From Bog-473 sp963704355 (GTDB lineage: Bacteria > Actinomycetota > Acidimicrobiia > Acidimicrobiales > RAAP-2), in contig OY969891.1 in NCBI GenBank assembly GCA_963704355.1, positions 62,001-126,000 on the forward strand: a DNA stretch of 64,000 nucleotides, given 5' to 3'. Below, piece by piece: positions 42,719-50,754 of this stretch. Under the pieces are notes generated by a model. It was given only the letters and a program-made list of their open reading frames with translations, was not told the DNA's origin and did not search any database. The translations under genes and the position numbers were made by a program. Numbering within the stretch: position 1 is the stretch's first letter; each line of letters opens with the position of its first letter.

Positions 42719-43920
42719 CCGCGACTTCGGGCCTCGTTCCCGAACGGCTGCGGCTGTCGGACCTCGCCCGCCTCGCCGTGGTGGGGCTCCGTACTCGCAA
42801 GCTTCGGGCCGGGTTATCCGCTCTTGGGATCGCCATCGGCGTGGCGGCCATCGTGGCGGTACTCGGCCTATCGCAGTCGTCTTCAGCGGCCTTGCGCGAT
42901 GAGATCGCCCAACTCGGGACCAACCTGCTCACCGTTACCAACGGCCAGAGTCTTACCGGCGGTACCGCCGAGTTGCCGGCGGTGGCCCCAACAATGGTCG
43001 CGCGCATCGGTCCCGTCACTCGGGTTCAAGAGACCGGTTCGGTCACCGCGAACGTCTACCGTTCGCCCCTCGTCCCCAGCATCGAGACCAATGCGCTTTC
43101 CGTCCAAGCAGCCAGTCTTGGTCTGTTGCCTGCCGTAAGCACCTCCGTGGCGCAGGGGCGCTATCTCAATTCTGCCACTGAGAGAGAACCAGTGGCGGTG
43201 CTAGGAGCAGTCGCAGCTCAGCGGCTTGGTATCGATGTCATTTTTCGAGGCGAACGGATATGGCTCGACAATCAGTGGTTTTACGTCACCGGCATCTTGA
43301 AGCCAGCTGTGTTGGCGCCCGAACTCGACAGCTCTGTGCTCGTCGGATTCCCCGCGGCCCAGGACTATCTCGGCTTCGACGGTCACCCGTCCACCATCTA
43401 CGTGCGCACCCAGACCGACCAGGTGACCGCCGTCGACTCCGTCCTCGCCGCTACCGCCAACCCCGAGGACGCGGGCGAAGTCGATGTAAGCCAACCTTCC
43501 GCCGCGCTCGTGGCCCAGGCAGACGCCCAGGGCGCCTTCGACGCTCTCTTCTTGGGCTTGGGCGCCGTCGCCCTGTTGGTCGGCGCCGTGGGTGTTGCCA
43601 ACATCATGGTCATCTCGGTACTGGAGCGTCGAAGCGAGATCGGTTTGCGTAGGGCACTGGGTGCTACCAAAGGGCATATCCGCATTCAGTTCTTGTCCGA
43701 AGCCGTCCTCTTGGCTCTATTAGGTGGTGCGGCAGGAGTCGGACTGGGCGTGCTTTCCACCACCGTCTACGCCTCGATCAAAGGGTGGTCCGTCGTTGTG
43801 CCCGTGCTCGCTTGGGGCGGCGGATTCGGAGCCGCGATTCTCATTGGTGCGGTCGCCGGTCTCTTGCCCGCCCTGAGGGCTGCACGCATGTCACCCACCC
43901 AGGCGTTGTGGTCGATATGA
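42715..43920 (+). CDS. Module C ABC transporter permease (MacB/FtsX family)
   Basis: 401 residues from GTG 42715. Helix 1 with TRKLRAGLSALGIAIGVAAI, core domain LLTVTNGQSLTGGTAELP, three C-terminal helices with ISVLERRSEIGLRRALGATKGHI and LRAARMSPTQALWSI. Its last codons overlap the ATG of the broken HxlR gene. Paralogue of 31441-32652. Confidence 0.92.
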   Translation: MTATSGLVPERLRLSDLARLAVVGLRTRKLRAGLSALGIAIGVAAIVAVLGLSQSSSAALRDEIAQLGTNLLTVTNGQSLTGGTAELPAVAPTMVARIGPVTRVQETGSVTANVYRSPLVPSIETNALSVQAASLGLLPAVSTSVAQGRYLNSATEREPVAVLGAVAAQRLGIDVIFRGERIWLDNQWFYVTGILKPAVLAPELDSSVLVGFPAAQDYLGFDGHPSTIYVRTQTDQVTAVDSVLAATANPEDAGEVDVSQPSAALVAQADAQGAFDALFLGLGAVALLVGAVGVANIMVISVLERRSEIGLRRALGATKGHIRIQFLSEAVLLALLGGAAGVGLGVLSTTVYASIKGWSVVVPVLAWGGGFGAAILIGAVAGLLPALRAARMSPTQALWSI

Positions 43921-44240
43921 ATTGTTCAGAGGGAGCCCATCTCCTCGTTGGGCTGGTGGATGGTCGATGGACTTTTGCTGTCTTTGAATCGAACCCAGGG
44001 AGGTTCACTTCGCCCAGTTCAGCGAGGGCGGCCTCCGTTACTAGGACCTCGATGACGCTCTGGACGGCATCTCTACAAAGTGCTCACTGACACGCTGCGA
44101 CGAGCCGAACGAGACGGTCTCGTAACCCGCCACCTCGACCCAGGGCGAGTCGAAACCGCCACCCTCCGTGACCGACCTTGGCAGTTCCCTCGACGAGGCT
44201 CTTGCCGCCCTCGCGCATTGGGTCCAGGGTAATTCGTCGG
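43917..44240 (+). pseudogene. Broken HxlR-family regulator after module C
   Basis: Starting at ATG 43917, inside the permease stop (ATGA), it reads LLVGLVDGRWTFAVF, then after a frame change LSEGGLRY followed by an in-frame TAG (44041-44043), DLDDALDGIS, another frame change, KVLTDTLRRAERDGLVTRHLD and PGRVETATL, then DLGSSLDEALAALAHWVQ. These are successive parts of the HxlR protein at 32810-33160. Several frame breaks and a stop show it is dead. Confidence 0.85.
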
Positions 44241-44433
44241 ACGCCACCCCAAGATCACCAAAGGCCCAGGTCAGAGTCCCAAGGTGGGATTCTTCAGAAG
44301 ATCAGATCCTCCGGCGTGTCAATGCGTGTCATGACGTGTCGTTACGTGTCACGTCACAAACGATTCGGCGCCCGAGATCTGGGCGAATTCGCAGGAATGG
44401 TGCGGTCGTAACTCCGAAGCGCTCGATGGTCGT

Positions 44434-44463
44434 TGTCACAGGCCTCGTTGCGGCCTGACTGTC
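44434..44463 (+). promoter_or_regulatory. Possible ECF41-type promoter before DoxX gene
   Basis: TGTCACA at 44434-44440 and TGTC at 44460-44463, about 19 bp apart, 32 bp before the DoxX start. ECF41 promoters are known for a TGTCACA -35 and a CGTC -10; the -10 here has one difference. The spacer includes the palindrome CAGGCC...GGCCTG. An ECF41 gene follows at 44976. Confidence 0.35.
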
Positions 44464-44494
44464 AGGTTTTGCCGTTCCCACGTGTCTATGGAAT

Positions 44495-44845
44495 ATGCAC
44501 ATCGCATACCTCGTCGTTACGATCCTGACAGCGTTCGCGAACGGCTATGCCGCGACACTGAACTTCGTGGGTGCAGAATCGGTCAAGGTGGTCGCCGACC
44601 AGGTACAGGTGTCCCAAAGGTGGATGATTCCTTTCGGGGTTCTCTTGGCATCCGGCGCGCTCGGGCTCATGATCGGATTGGCCGTACCACCAATAGGCAT
44701 TGCCGCCGCCTCCGGTCTCGTCGCCTACTTCATCTGCGCTCTCAGTACTCACATCAGAGCGCACGACCGCAACGTCGGAGGTGCCATTACTTTCCTGCTG
44801 TTGGCCGTGGCGGCTCTCGTCGTCGGCGTCGAGTACCACTACTAA
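44495..44845 (+). CDS. DoxX-like small membrane protein
   Basis: 116 residues with four predicted membrane helices (about 3-20, 45-65, 68-86, 95-112). MHIAYLVVTILTAFANGYAATLNF and SQRWMIPFGVLLASGALGL resemble the DoxX-like family. ECF41 sigma factors are commonly accompanied by DoxX, carboxymuconolactone decarboxylase or oxidoreductase genes, and one lies 130 bp downstream, so this is a likely target. Transport or redox role unproven. Confidence 0.85.
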   Translation: MHIAYLVVTILTAFANGYAATLNFVGAESVKVVADQVQVSQRWMIPFGVLLASGALGLMIGLAVPPIGIAAASGLVAYFICALSTHIRAHDRNVGGAITFLLLAVAALVVGVEYHY

Positions 44846-44975
44846 TGATTGAGAACACCCATGGAACCAGGGCTTGTAAAGGCATCCAAGGCTCGTCGGG
44901 GGAGTGCCGCCACCCACGCTGCTCTCGGGTTAAAGCTACAAGTGTCCGGATCGCCGACCTGCGGGAGGCCTGCTA

Positions 44976-45860
44976 ATGATGGATGAGAAGGATTGGCTGT
45001 CGGCGCGTTTCGAGCAACACCGCTCGCATCTACGGAGTGTGGCGTATCGGATGCTCGGCTCAGTCAGCGACGCCGACGACGCCCTCCAGGAAGCGTGGCT
45101 TCGGATTCGAGACCAGGATCCGGAAAGTGTCCAGAACATGGAGGCTTGGCTGACCACGGTGGTTGGTCGCGTATGCCTCAACATGCTTCGCTCCCGACGT
45201 CTACGACGAGACACCCCGTGGGACGTGCATGTGCCAGACCCCCTCGTGGTACTCGAGGGCACAGTAGACCCCGAGCAGGATATCCTGATCGCTGATTCGA
45301 TCGGACTTGCCCTTCAAGTCGTGCTCGACTCACTGAGCCCTGCCGAGCGACTCGCCTTTGTGCTCCATGACGTCTTCGGTGTGCCCTTCTCGGAGATCGC
45401 CGGTGTACTCGACCGATCCGAAGCCGCCACGCAGCAGCTCGCCAGCCGAGCACGGCGTCGGGTTCGCGGCGTGCCCGAACCCGACGTCGATCTTGAACGA
45501 CAAAAGGCTGTAGTAGACGCGTTCTTCACCGCCTCACGCGACGGCGACTTCGAGGCTCTCCTAGAGGTTCTCGATCCTGAGGTCGAGCTGAGGATCGATG
45601 GCGGGGTGCTCCGCAAGGAGTCCTCGCTCGTTCTGCGAGGCGCCAATGCGGTCGCCGCCCACACGGCGACGTACTCGAAGTGGTCCCCGTTCGTGCGACC
45701 GGCCCTCGTCAACGGGGCGGCCGGAGCGATCGTGGCGACCCACGAGAGAGTCCTGTCGGTGATGGCCTTCACCGTGAGCGACGGAAAGATCGTCCAGATC
45801 GATGCGCTCATGGACCCCGAGCGACTCGCACCTCTTCCCTCAACGCTGCCCGGTGCATGA
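44976..45860 (+). CDS. ECF41-type sigma factor with SnoaL-like C-terminal domain (SigJ-like)
   Basis: 294 residues from ATG 44976 (or 44979), GGGAGG at 44963-44968. Sigma-2: LRSVAYRMLGSVSDADDALQEAWLR, AWLTTVVGRVCLNMLRSRRLRR; sigma-4: LDSLSPAERLAFVLHDVFGVPFSEIAGVLDRSEAATQQLASRARRRVRG. The remaining 120 residues form an NTF2/SnoaL-like fold (VVDAFFTASRDGDFEALLEVLDPEVELRIDGG), the hallmark of ECF41, which controls sigma activity in cis. No anti-sigma gene is present, as expected. Confidence 0.92.
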   Translation: MMDEKDWLSARFEQHRSHLRSVAYRMLGSVSDADDALQEAWLRIRDQDPESVQNMEAWLTTVVGRVCLNMLRSRRLRRDTPWDVHVPDPLVVLEGTVDPEQDILIADSIGLALQVVLDSLSPAERLAFVLHDVFGVPFSEIAGVLDRSEAATQQLASRARRRVRGVPEPDVDLERQKAVVDAFFTASRDGDFEALLEVLDPEVELRIDGGVLRKESSLVLRGANAVAAHTATYSKWSPFVRPALVNGAAGAIVATHERVLSVMAFTVSDGKIVQIDALMDPERLAPLPSTLPGA

Positions 45861-46147
45861 AGGTGTCTCATCCGCCCGTATCGCCGCCGAATCGCGTAGA
45901 GGTCTCGGCGGCCCCGTCCGTTGAGGCAGCCGTTGATCTGGCGAGCCGACAGGCGTTTCACGCCGCCTGTCTTTCGGCGGAGAGACGTGAGGACGATCCT
46001 CTGGTACACGCGTCGCCATTTCGCAGCCAGTTACCCCAAATGGCGATTTATGGGACTGGCTTCCTCGTGGGCGGGCGAACCTGCGCAGCAACAGGGCCGA
46101 CCCAGCGCTCCTCGGCGGATTGAACATCGGCGTTCCGTCGTCCGGCC
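45861..46147. other. Non-coding spacer after the ECF41 gene
   Basis: Open frames here are unconvincing: they lack ribosome sites and family resemblance. No clear terminator hairpin was seen. Confidence 0.4.
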
Positions 46148-46477
46148 CGGCAATAAGCGTCGCCGCTTGAGGGGCCGGTGATGTCGGCTCGCTCACCGAG
46201 GAATGTGACTGTCGCCAAGAGGACACGAGCGCCATCCGCTGCGCATGGAGAGAGCCTGTCGATCGGACCTGGGTACCAGTCCGTCGATGCGCCTCACGTG
46301 GCTTGTCCGAGCGTGTCTTTACGTGTCTTTATCGAGAGGGAAGGAGAGGGATCATGAGGCAACCTGAGGGAACCGAAACCCTGCTACCAGGAAAGTCATC
46401 GGAAAGACCCTGGTCAAAACACCGAGAACCAGACATTCGCAACGTAGAAGTCGGCGGTTCGAGTCGGCTCCTCCACC
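46148..46477. repeat. 330-bp imperfect direct repeat, copy 2
   Basis: Partner of 16459-16788. The tail reads GGTTCGAGTCGGCTCCTCCACC; the T-arm is damaged compared with copy 1 but the TCCACC end is kept, here extended to TCCACCA. Within the repeat, the minus strand again offers LATVTFLGERADITGP. The 82-bp repeat of a different family begins 112 bp further on. Confidence 0.78.
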
Positions 46478-47150
46478 AACCCCACGGCTGACGACCACTG
46501 TCCTGTGGTTGCCGTCCCGAGCACCACGGTCGGTGTCGCCGGGCCGGGCGGATGATGACTGAATGGGCGCCACCGAAGCAGGACTGGGTCTCTGAACTGC
46601 GGGTTTACGTTCCGAATACTCGCTTCGGACGGCGCCACGAGACATGGGTTTACTGAATGCTTTCCAACCTCCGGACAGAAGGGATGGCGACGGAGGATGG
46701 CCCACGGTTCAGTGCCCGTTCCGTACCGCTGGGATCAATGCTTCATGCCGTACGGCACCGGCAATCGCGAACCTTACATGCGCCCAGGCACATCGGTGGC
46801 GGTCTGCTGATGCGGTGATAGATGCCCATATAACTCAGACGGCGACGAGCAGCCCAAAACCACCGACGACCACAGCGACCGCCCATCCGGCGATTGCCAG
46901 CCGGCCCGAACTGGCTCGGGTGCCCATGACCGAGTGGTCCCGTTCTGGCGCAGGAAGAAGCGCGGCACCTCCGCGCCAGCTCAATCGACCCGGTGTATCT
47001 CGTCTTGGGCATGGTGCGAGAAGGCGAGAGCGTTGCGCGCTATCGAGCGCCGGCGCTGATTACTACCTAACTCGTGAAATCATCGAACACGACGACGACG
47101 CATAACGAGCTGAGGTGAGTTCGGGAAGCCGGCCGTTCTCTACGGCCACC
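46478..47150. other. Gene-poor stretch with an 82-bp repeat
   Basis: Apart from the repeat at 46589-46670, only weak traces are visible. A 30-codon minus-strand frame (46835-46927) reads as one membrane helix (LAIAGWAVAVVVGGFGLLVAV) and may be a relic of a small membrane protein. No intact gene is supported. Confidence 0.5.
46589..46670. repeat. 82-bp interspersed repeat, copy 1
   Basis: Matches 60993-61074 with the same length: TCTCTGAACTGCGG at the left end and GACATGGGTTTACTGAATGC then TCCAACCT at the right end are nearly exact, the middle is diverged. On the minus strand both read AFSKPMS and KPAVQR or ETAVQR in frame. Located beside the 330-bp repeat. Confidence 0.75.
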
Positions 47151-47291
47151 ATGAGAATCATCGAGAGGTCGGTCCAAATTCCTTGGGATCGAGCAGAGGG
47201 TGGTGTCGACACTGAGCATTTGTTTGTGGCACTTCTCGAAGAGCAGGACGAGACGATTGAAAATGTCCGTTCTCCGTCAGGAGATCTCTGA
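47151..47291 (+). pseudogene. Possible fragment of a Clp N-terminal domain
   Basis: Forty-six codons from ATG 47151 include GGVDTEHLFVALLEEQDETI, close to the GTEHLLLALL core of ClpA/ClpC N-terminal repeats. The preceding helix and the second repeat are not recognisable. No ribosome site. Either a relic or a small stand-alone repeat protein; I favour a relic. Confidence 0.3.
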
Positions 47292-47378
47292 TGAATACGG
47301 CTGAGGCATCCAACTCTGACGTCGACGACGAGCGGGGACCCTGCCAGGCTCGCCCGGGGAGTCGGCAGATGCCTAACC

Positions 47379-47663
47379 CTACGCCGGCTCGGTCGGACGC
47401 GTTCGCGACGCCGAGCCAGCGCTTTGCACCGCCAGCTCCCAGGTGGGGTTAGTACCCTCAGCTCGGTTCAGCGTGGGAGTGTCGCTGTCGGCACAAGGCC
47501 CGTAGACGTCGAAGGTGAGACATAGGTGGCGATCAGCCAGTTCGCCAACGCGTTCCTGATCGAGTTGGACCATCTTGTTGTCTTGTGCCAGGAACCACCC
47601 CGCGAAGATCCGGCACCGGTAGAAGTGAGTGAGTTCGTCCCACACTTCCCGATTCGTTGTCAC
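47379..47663 (-). CDS. Small hypothetical protein
   Basis: 94 residues, MTTNREVWDELTHFYRCR then LAQDNKMVQLDQERVGELADRHLCLTFDVYGPC. The composition is that of a folded soluble protein and unlike the shadow frames around it, but no family is recognised and no strong ribosome site is seen. A plus-strand frame overlaps the same DNA (47526-47741) and is less protein-like. Confidence 0.35.
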   Translation of the reverse strand: MTTNREVWDELTHFYRCRIFAGWFLAQDNKMVQLDQERVGELADRHLCLTFDVYGPCADSDTPTLNRAEGTNPTWELAVQSAGSASRTRPTEPA

Positions 47664-47931
47664 CTGGTTCAGAGCGACCTCACGTGGGTGGACAGCGGTT
47701 CGCTGGGCGAGACCAAGCCGGGTGACGAGGTGCCCCAGTGAGGCCCCTTTTACACGCTCAGGGGCCTGTTAGCGGCCGCCGTTTTCGATCGTGATTCACA
47801 AAAATACTCGCCTGACTCTCAGCTGGGCCGAACATTCGTGTGTTCGAGTGTCGGGGTCGAGCAAATTCGCCCGACAAGGTCTCGCCATAGACCCCTCGGT
47901 CGGCGGACGGACGACACCAAAGGAGCACATC

Positions 47932-48159
47932 GTGGCATCGTCTCTCAAAAAGTTTCTATTGGGTGCAGGCATCGCTGGTAGCACCCTCGGGCTCGGGCTT
48001 GGCCTTGGCACCGTGATATCCGGCGCGGCTTCCACAAGCACGACTACCACTCCGGCAAGCTCCAGTACAACCACTCCCTCGACAACAACTCCCACCACAA
48101 CGCCGTGTCCGAACCACTCGAACATCGGTTCCAGCTCCTCTAGCACTACGATCGGGTAG
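47932..48159 (+). CDS. Small secreted or membrane-anchored Ser/Thr-rich peptide
   Basis: 75 residues from GTG 47932, with AAAGGAG at 47919-47925. N-terminus VASSLKKFLLGAGIAGSTLGLGLGLG is a signal or anchor helix; the rest is a Ser/Thr/Pro tract (TTTTPASSSTTTPSTTTP) with one Cys (PCPNHSNIG) and a Ser/Thr end. A possible O-glycosylated surface peptide. No family recognised. A weak hairpin GGCGCCCC...GGGACGCC follows at about 48188-48210. Confidence 0.6.
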   Translation: MASSLKKFLLGAGIAGSTLGLGLGLGTVISGAASTSTTTTPASSSTTTPSTTTPTTTPCPNHSNIGSSSSSTTIG

Positions 48160-49004
48160 TTGTATCGACGGGTGGCATATACGACGAAAGGCGCCCCCGA
48201 AAGGGACGCCCACTTCGGCCCACCACCTTCTCGCCGGAGTCAAGCACGATCCCGACACCGTACGGCTGCGTGGAAGTTTCCCGGTCGTAGTCAGGTCGAG
48301 GGCGAGGTTCCCTACAGTGGCCGTTGCCCACCGGCGGGCTTCGTTGTCGCATAGGGCCAGGGCGCTGGCTTCCTGGCGCTTGCTCATCGTTCGACTCCTC
48401 TTTGCACCTTGACCGCCACCTCTGGGTTAGGAAGGCTGTGCTGCTCTATTCTCGTGCGGCTGAGAGGCATCGCCCGCGTCGCCGTGGCTTGGGCCCGCTA
48501 GCGCTGACCCATCTGGTCCCTGCTGCTTACATCGCACTGCTTGTCGAGGGTGCTCTGGCCGGTGATGTACCAGAGGTCCCGGCGGGCGGCGACCGTCGAG
48601 ACTTCGCGAATCCAGCGCTCCCGTCGGTCAGGGGTTGCCGGCGGAGTCCGCCCCGGGCAACGCCGGCTGGCGCCTGAAGAGCTCGCCGAACGCGTCTCGA
48701 CTTCGCCCGGTCTGCTTCTGGAGCCCATTTGTGGCAGCCTGCCAGGGCGAGATTGGGTCACTAAATCCGCACCCGTGTGGCGGCTGCGATCAAGGCACAG
48801 ACGTCGCCGAGTCCCCGGTCACCGAACGATCTTGATGAAGCGACCATGCTTGCATGCCCCCTCGCCTGAGCGGTTGATGGACCTCGAGACGTTGCCAAGG
48901 GACTTTGACTCTCCAACAGAAGCCCCACTTGACGCGCGGACTCAGGCTGGTCCGGGATAGTGACTTTCCTGATGCGACACGACGATTGATTGGCGCCCGA
49001 CCGC
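48160..49004. other. Gene-poor stretch with a possible decayed minus-strand gene
   Basis: On the minus strand, ATG 48387 has AAGAGGAG eight bases upstream and starts MSKRQEASALALCDNEARRW; about 40 codons later the reading moves to another frame (PYGVGIVLDSGEKVVG), then again (AEVGVPFGGAF). Together they look like one small gene broken by frame changes. The rest of the stretch shows no coding signature. Confidence 0.4.
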
Positions 49005-49865
49005 CTACGGCGGTGGGCCGCCGAAACCTCCGCTGGAGGGTCTGGCCAGGCTGCCCGTCACGGTCGTCTCTGAAGCATCGAGACGAATGGTGAAGGTGGT
49101 TCTGAAGCCGCTCGTGACGGTGCCACGCACGGGGACCACGTTTGTCGTGAATTCGGAGGTTTGAAGTACGGTGTCGCTCTCGTCCGTCGTGGGGTCGCGT
49201 TGTGGCGAGCGGGTGTTGTACGGGGCTGCGCCACTCAAAACCCGGTTGTTGTCCGCATCGGAGAAAAAGATCTGGGTCGTGTATCCGGCGGTGGTCGCTC
49301 CGCTTCCAGAAAGCTTCCGCACGCGGACGTGGATGTGGATCGCTCGACCTGAGTACCAGCCGGGCCAGATAGTCCGGAAGCTCACCTGACCCGCTGTCGC
49401 CTTCCGATAGATGCCAGGGTCTTCTCCGGTGATCTGATAACCGCGAAGGAAGTTCTCCCCATTCGTGCTCTGGGCGGTTGTTCCACCACCGACCTGCTGC
49501 AAGCTCTCGTCTGAGTACAGCCCTAGGGCATTCGCATGCCAGATGTCGACAGCGACCCCGTCCAGGGGTGAAGAGCTTCTGCTTGCATCGAGCACCCTGA
49601 TCGCGAGGAGAAGCGGCACGCCAGGCTGTACCGCACCCGGCAAGGTCGTGGCACTTCCGGTGTTCGCCCGAACATCGGAGCGATGAAGCATTGTATTGAC
49701 CCAATACGGGCCCTCGGTGAGCTCGGGGGTGAGCTTCGAGCCACTGGCAGCGAGCGCAGGCTCGACGTGGGCCAATAATCCGAACTTGGGAAGCGCCAGG
49801 GAGGCGATACCGGCTCCCAGGACCCCGAGCGCCTGCCGGCGCGAAATATACCGCTGAACGTGCAT
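49005..49865 (-). CDS. Tat-exported intradiol dioxygenase-like protein
   Basis: 286 residues from ATG 49865 with AAGGGGAGCG directly upstream. N-terminus QRYISRRQALGVLGAGIASLAL is a twin-arginine signal (SRRQ variant). The body is the intradiol ring-cleavage dioxygenase fold: TPELTEGPYWV, DGVAVDIWHANALGLYSDE, and the iron-ligand run FRTIWPGWYSGRAIHIHVRV (Tyr and two His; another Tyr in LYSDE). Exported family members act on catechols or on aromatic polymers outside the cell, but many are uncharacterised. It ends with a Gly/Pro tail. Confidence 0.88.
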   Translation of the reverse strand: MHVQRYISRRQALGVLGAGIASLALPKFGLLAHVEPALAASGSKLTPELTEGPYWVNTMLHRSDVRANTGSATTLPGAVQPGVPLLLAIRVLDASRSSSPLDGVAVDIWHANALGLYSDESLQQVGGGTTAQSTNGENFLRGYQITGEDPGIYRKATAGQVSFRTIWPGWYSGRAIHIHVRVRKLSGSGATTAGYTTQIFFSDADNNRVLSGAAPYNTRSPQRDPTTDESDTVLQTSEFTTNVVPVRGTVTSGFRTTFTIRLDASETTVTGSLARPSSGGFGGPPP

Positions 49866-49879
49866 CGCTCCCCTTGCCA

Positions 49880-50398
49880 TCATCGATTTTGCCGAGTCAG
49901 GCGGACACGCCACTCGGCTGGGTTCGTTTCGTGATCTCGACGCTGTTCGATTGGGTCAAGGTCAGTGCTCGCGGGCAGAACTTCACGGCTCGTCTGGCGG
50001 CGCCCAGAAGCGTGGGAGGGAACTTCGTCTTCGCCAACAATGGGAAAGCCCCATTCGTTTCGGGTCAGCACCTCGGGCAGGAGCTCGGCGCAATAGCCAA
50101 AGCCATCGGATGCCGCAAGGTCGAGAGCCATCTTCACGTCAAAACTCCGTTCTGAAGTCGAGGGTAGACCGGTGAGGACGCTCGCCCGAACACCTCCTGC
50201 GCACGGCTCGCCACTCAGATGCCTGTCAAAGTCACTGGAGAAGACCGCAAGGGCACTTCGCACGAGGTGCACCACGCCGTCTGGATGACCACATGCGCCT
50301 CGACCAACGACCGCACCACAGCGAGCGACAACGCGATCGAGTGTGGTTCGCTCTGCATTTGCGTCGGCAATCGCCTTCAGGTCACCGGCGCTTGCCGG
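49880..50398 (-). pseudogene. Partial duplicate: NuoF-like C-terminus fused to damaged ferredoxin
   Basis: Read on the minus strand from about 50398: LPASAGDLKAIADA, VVGRGACGHPDGVVHLVRSALAVF, LSGEPCAGGVRASVL, the counterpart of the last 90 residues of the gene at 50751-52037; it runs without a stop into DLAASDGFGYCAELLPEVLTRNEWGFPIV, the counterpart of the ferredoxin at 50524-50754. The first cluster Cys is Ser here and the C-terminal CP motif is lost. The similarity starts abruptly next to an integrase fragment. The 5' part of the open frame (to 50572) is unrelated DNA. Confidence 0.8.
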
Positions 50399-50400
50399 GA

Positions 50401-50480
50401 GGCAGACTGAAGGACGGGGTGTGGGAGCTGCGGGTCGACCTGGGTATCGATCCGTTGACCGGCAAGCGCGTGCAGCCCCC
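50401..50480 (+). pseudogene. N-terminal remnant of a tyrosine recombinase (integrase)
   Basis: Plus-strand codons read GRLKDGVWELRVDLGIDPLTGKRVQ, the arm-binding N-terminal domain of phage and island integrases (the W-E-L-R-V-x-x-G-x-D-P-x-T-G-K-R pattern). After about 26 residues the pattern is lost; there is no core-binding or catalytic domain. It sits exactly between the NuoF/ferredoxin operon and its partial duplicate. Confidence 0.6.
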
Positions 50481-50523
50481 GCCGGGCGTACCGGGTTGGC
50501 ATGAGCGACGGGGGATCCGTTCT

Positions 50524-50754
50524 TCACTGCGGGGCAGCGAGCCGCTCGAGCCGCAGCGCCCGACGTGGACACTCGCTGACGGCACGGGTGGCCAAGGCGA
50601 CCAGCTCAGCATCGACCGGTGCTCCGTTCACGACGGGATAGCCCCATTCGTCGAGCGTCACGTGCTCGGGCAACAGCTCGGCGCAGTAGCCAAACGCGTC
50701 GCAAGCTACCGGATCGACCCGGAGACGAACGGTGCTTCCTCTCGACCTGCTCAT
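50524..50754 (-). CDS. Small ferredoxin (3Fe-4S/4Fe-4S single-cluster type)
   Basis: 76 residues; ATG 50754 overlaps the stop of the NuoF-like gene (ATGA). Cluster ligands: C-x5-C in ACDAFGYCAELLP and the later Cys-Pro in SECPRRALRLE, the pattern of single-cluster ferredoxins serving P450s and related systems. The missing second-position Cys suggests a 3Fe-4S or non-Cys-ligated cluster. It would carry electrons to or from the NuoF-like subunit. Confidence 0.87.
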   Translation of the reverse strand: MSRSRGSTVRLRVDPVACDAFGYCAELLPEHVTLDEWGYPVVNGAPVDAELVALATRAVSECPRRALRLERLAAPQ

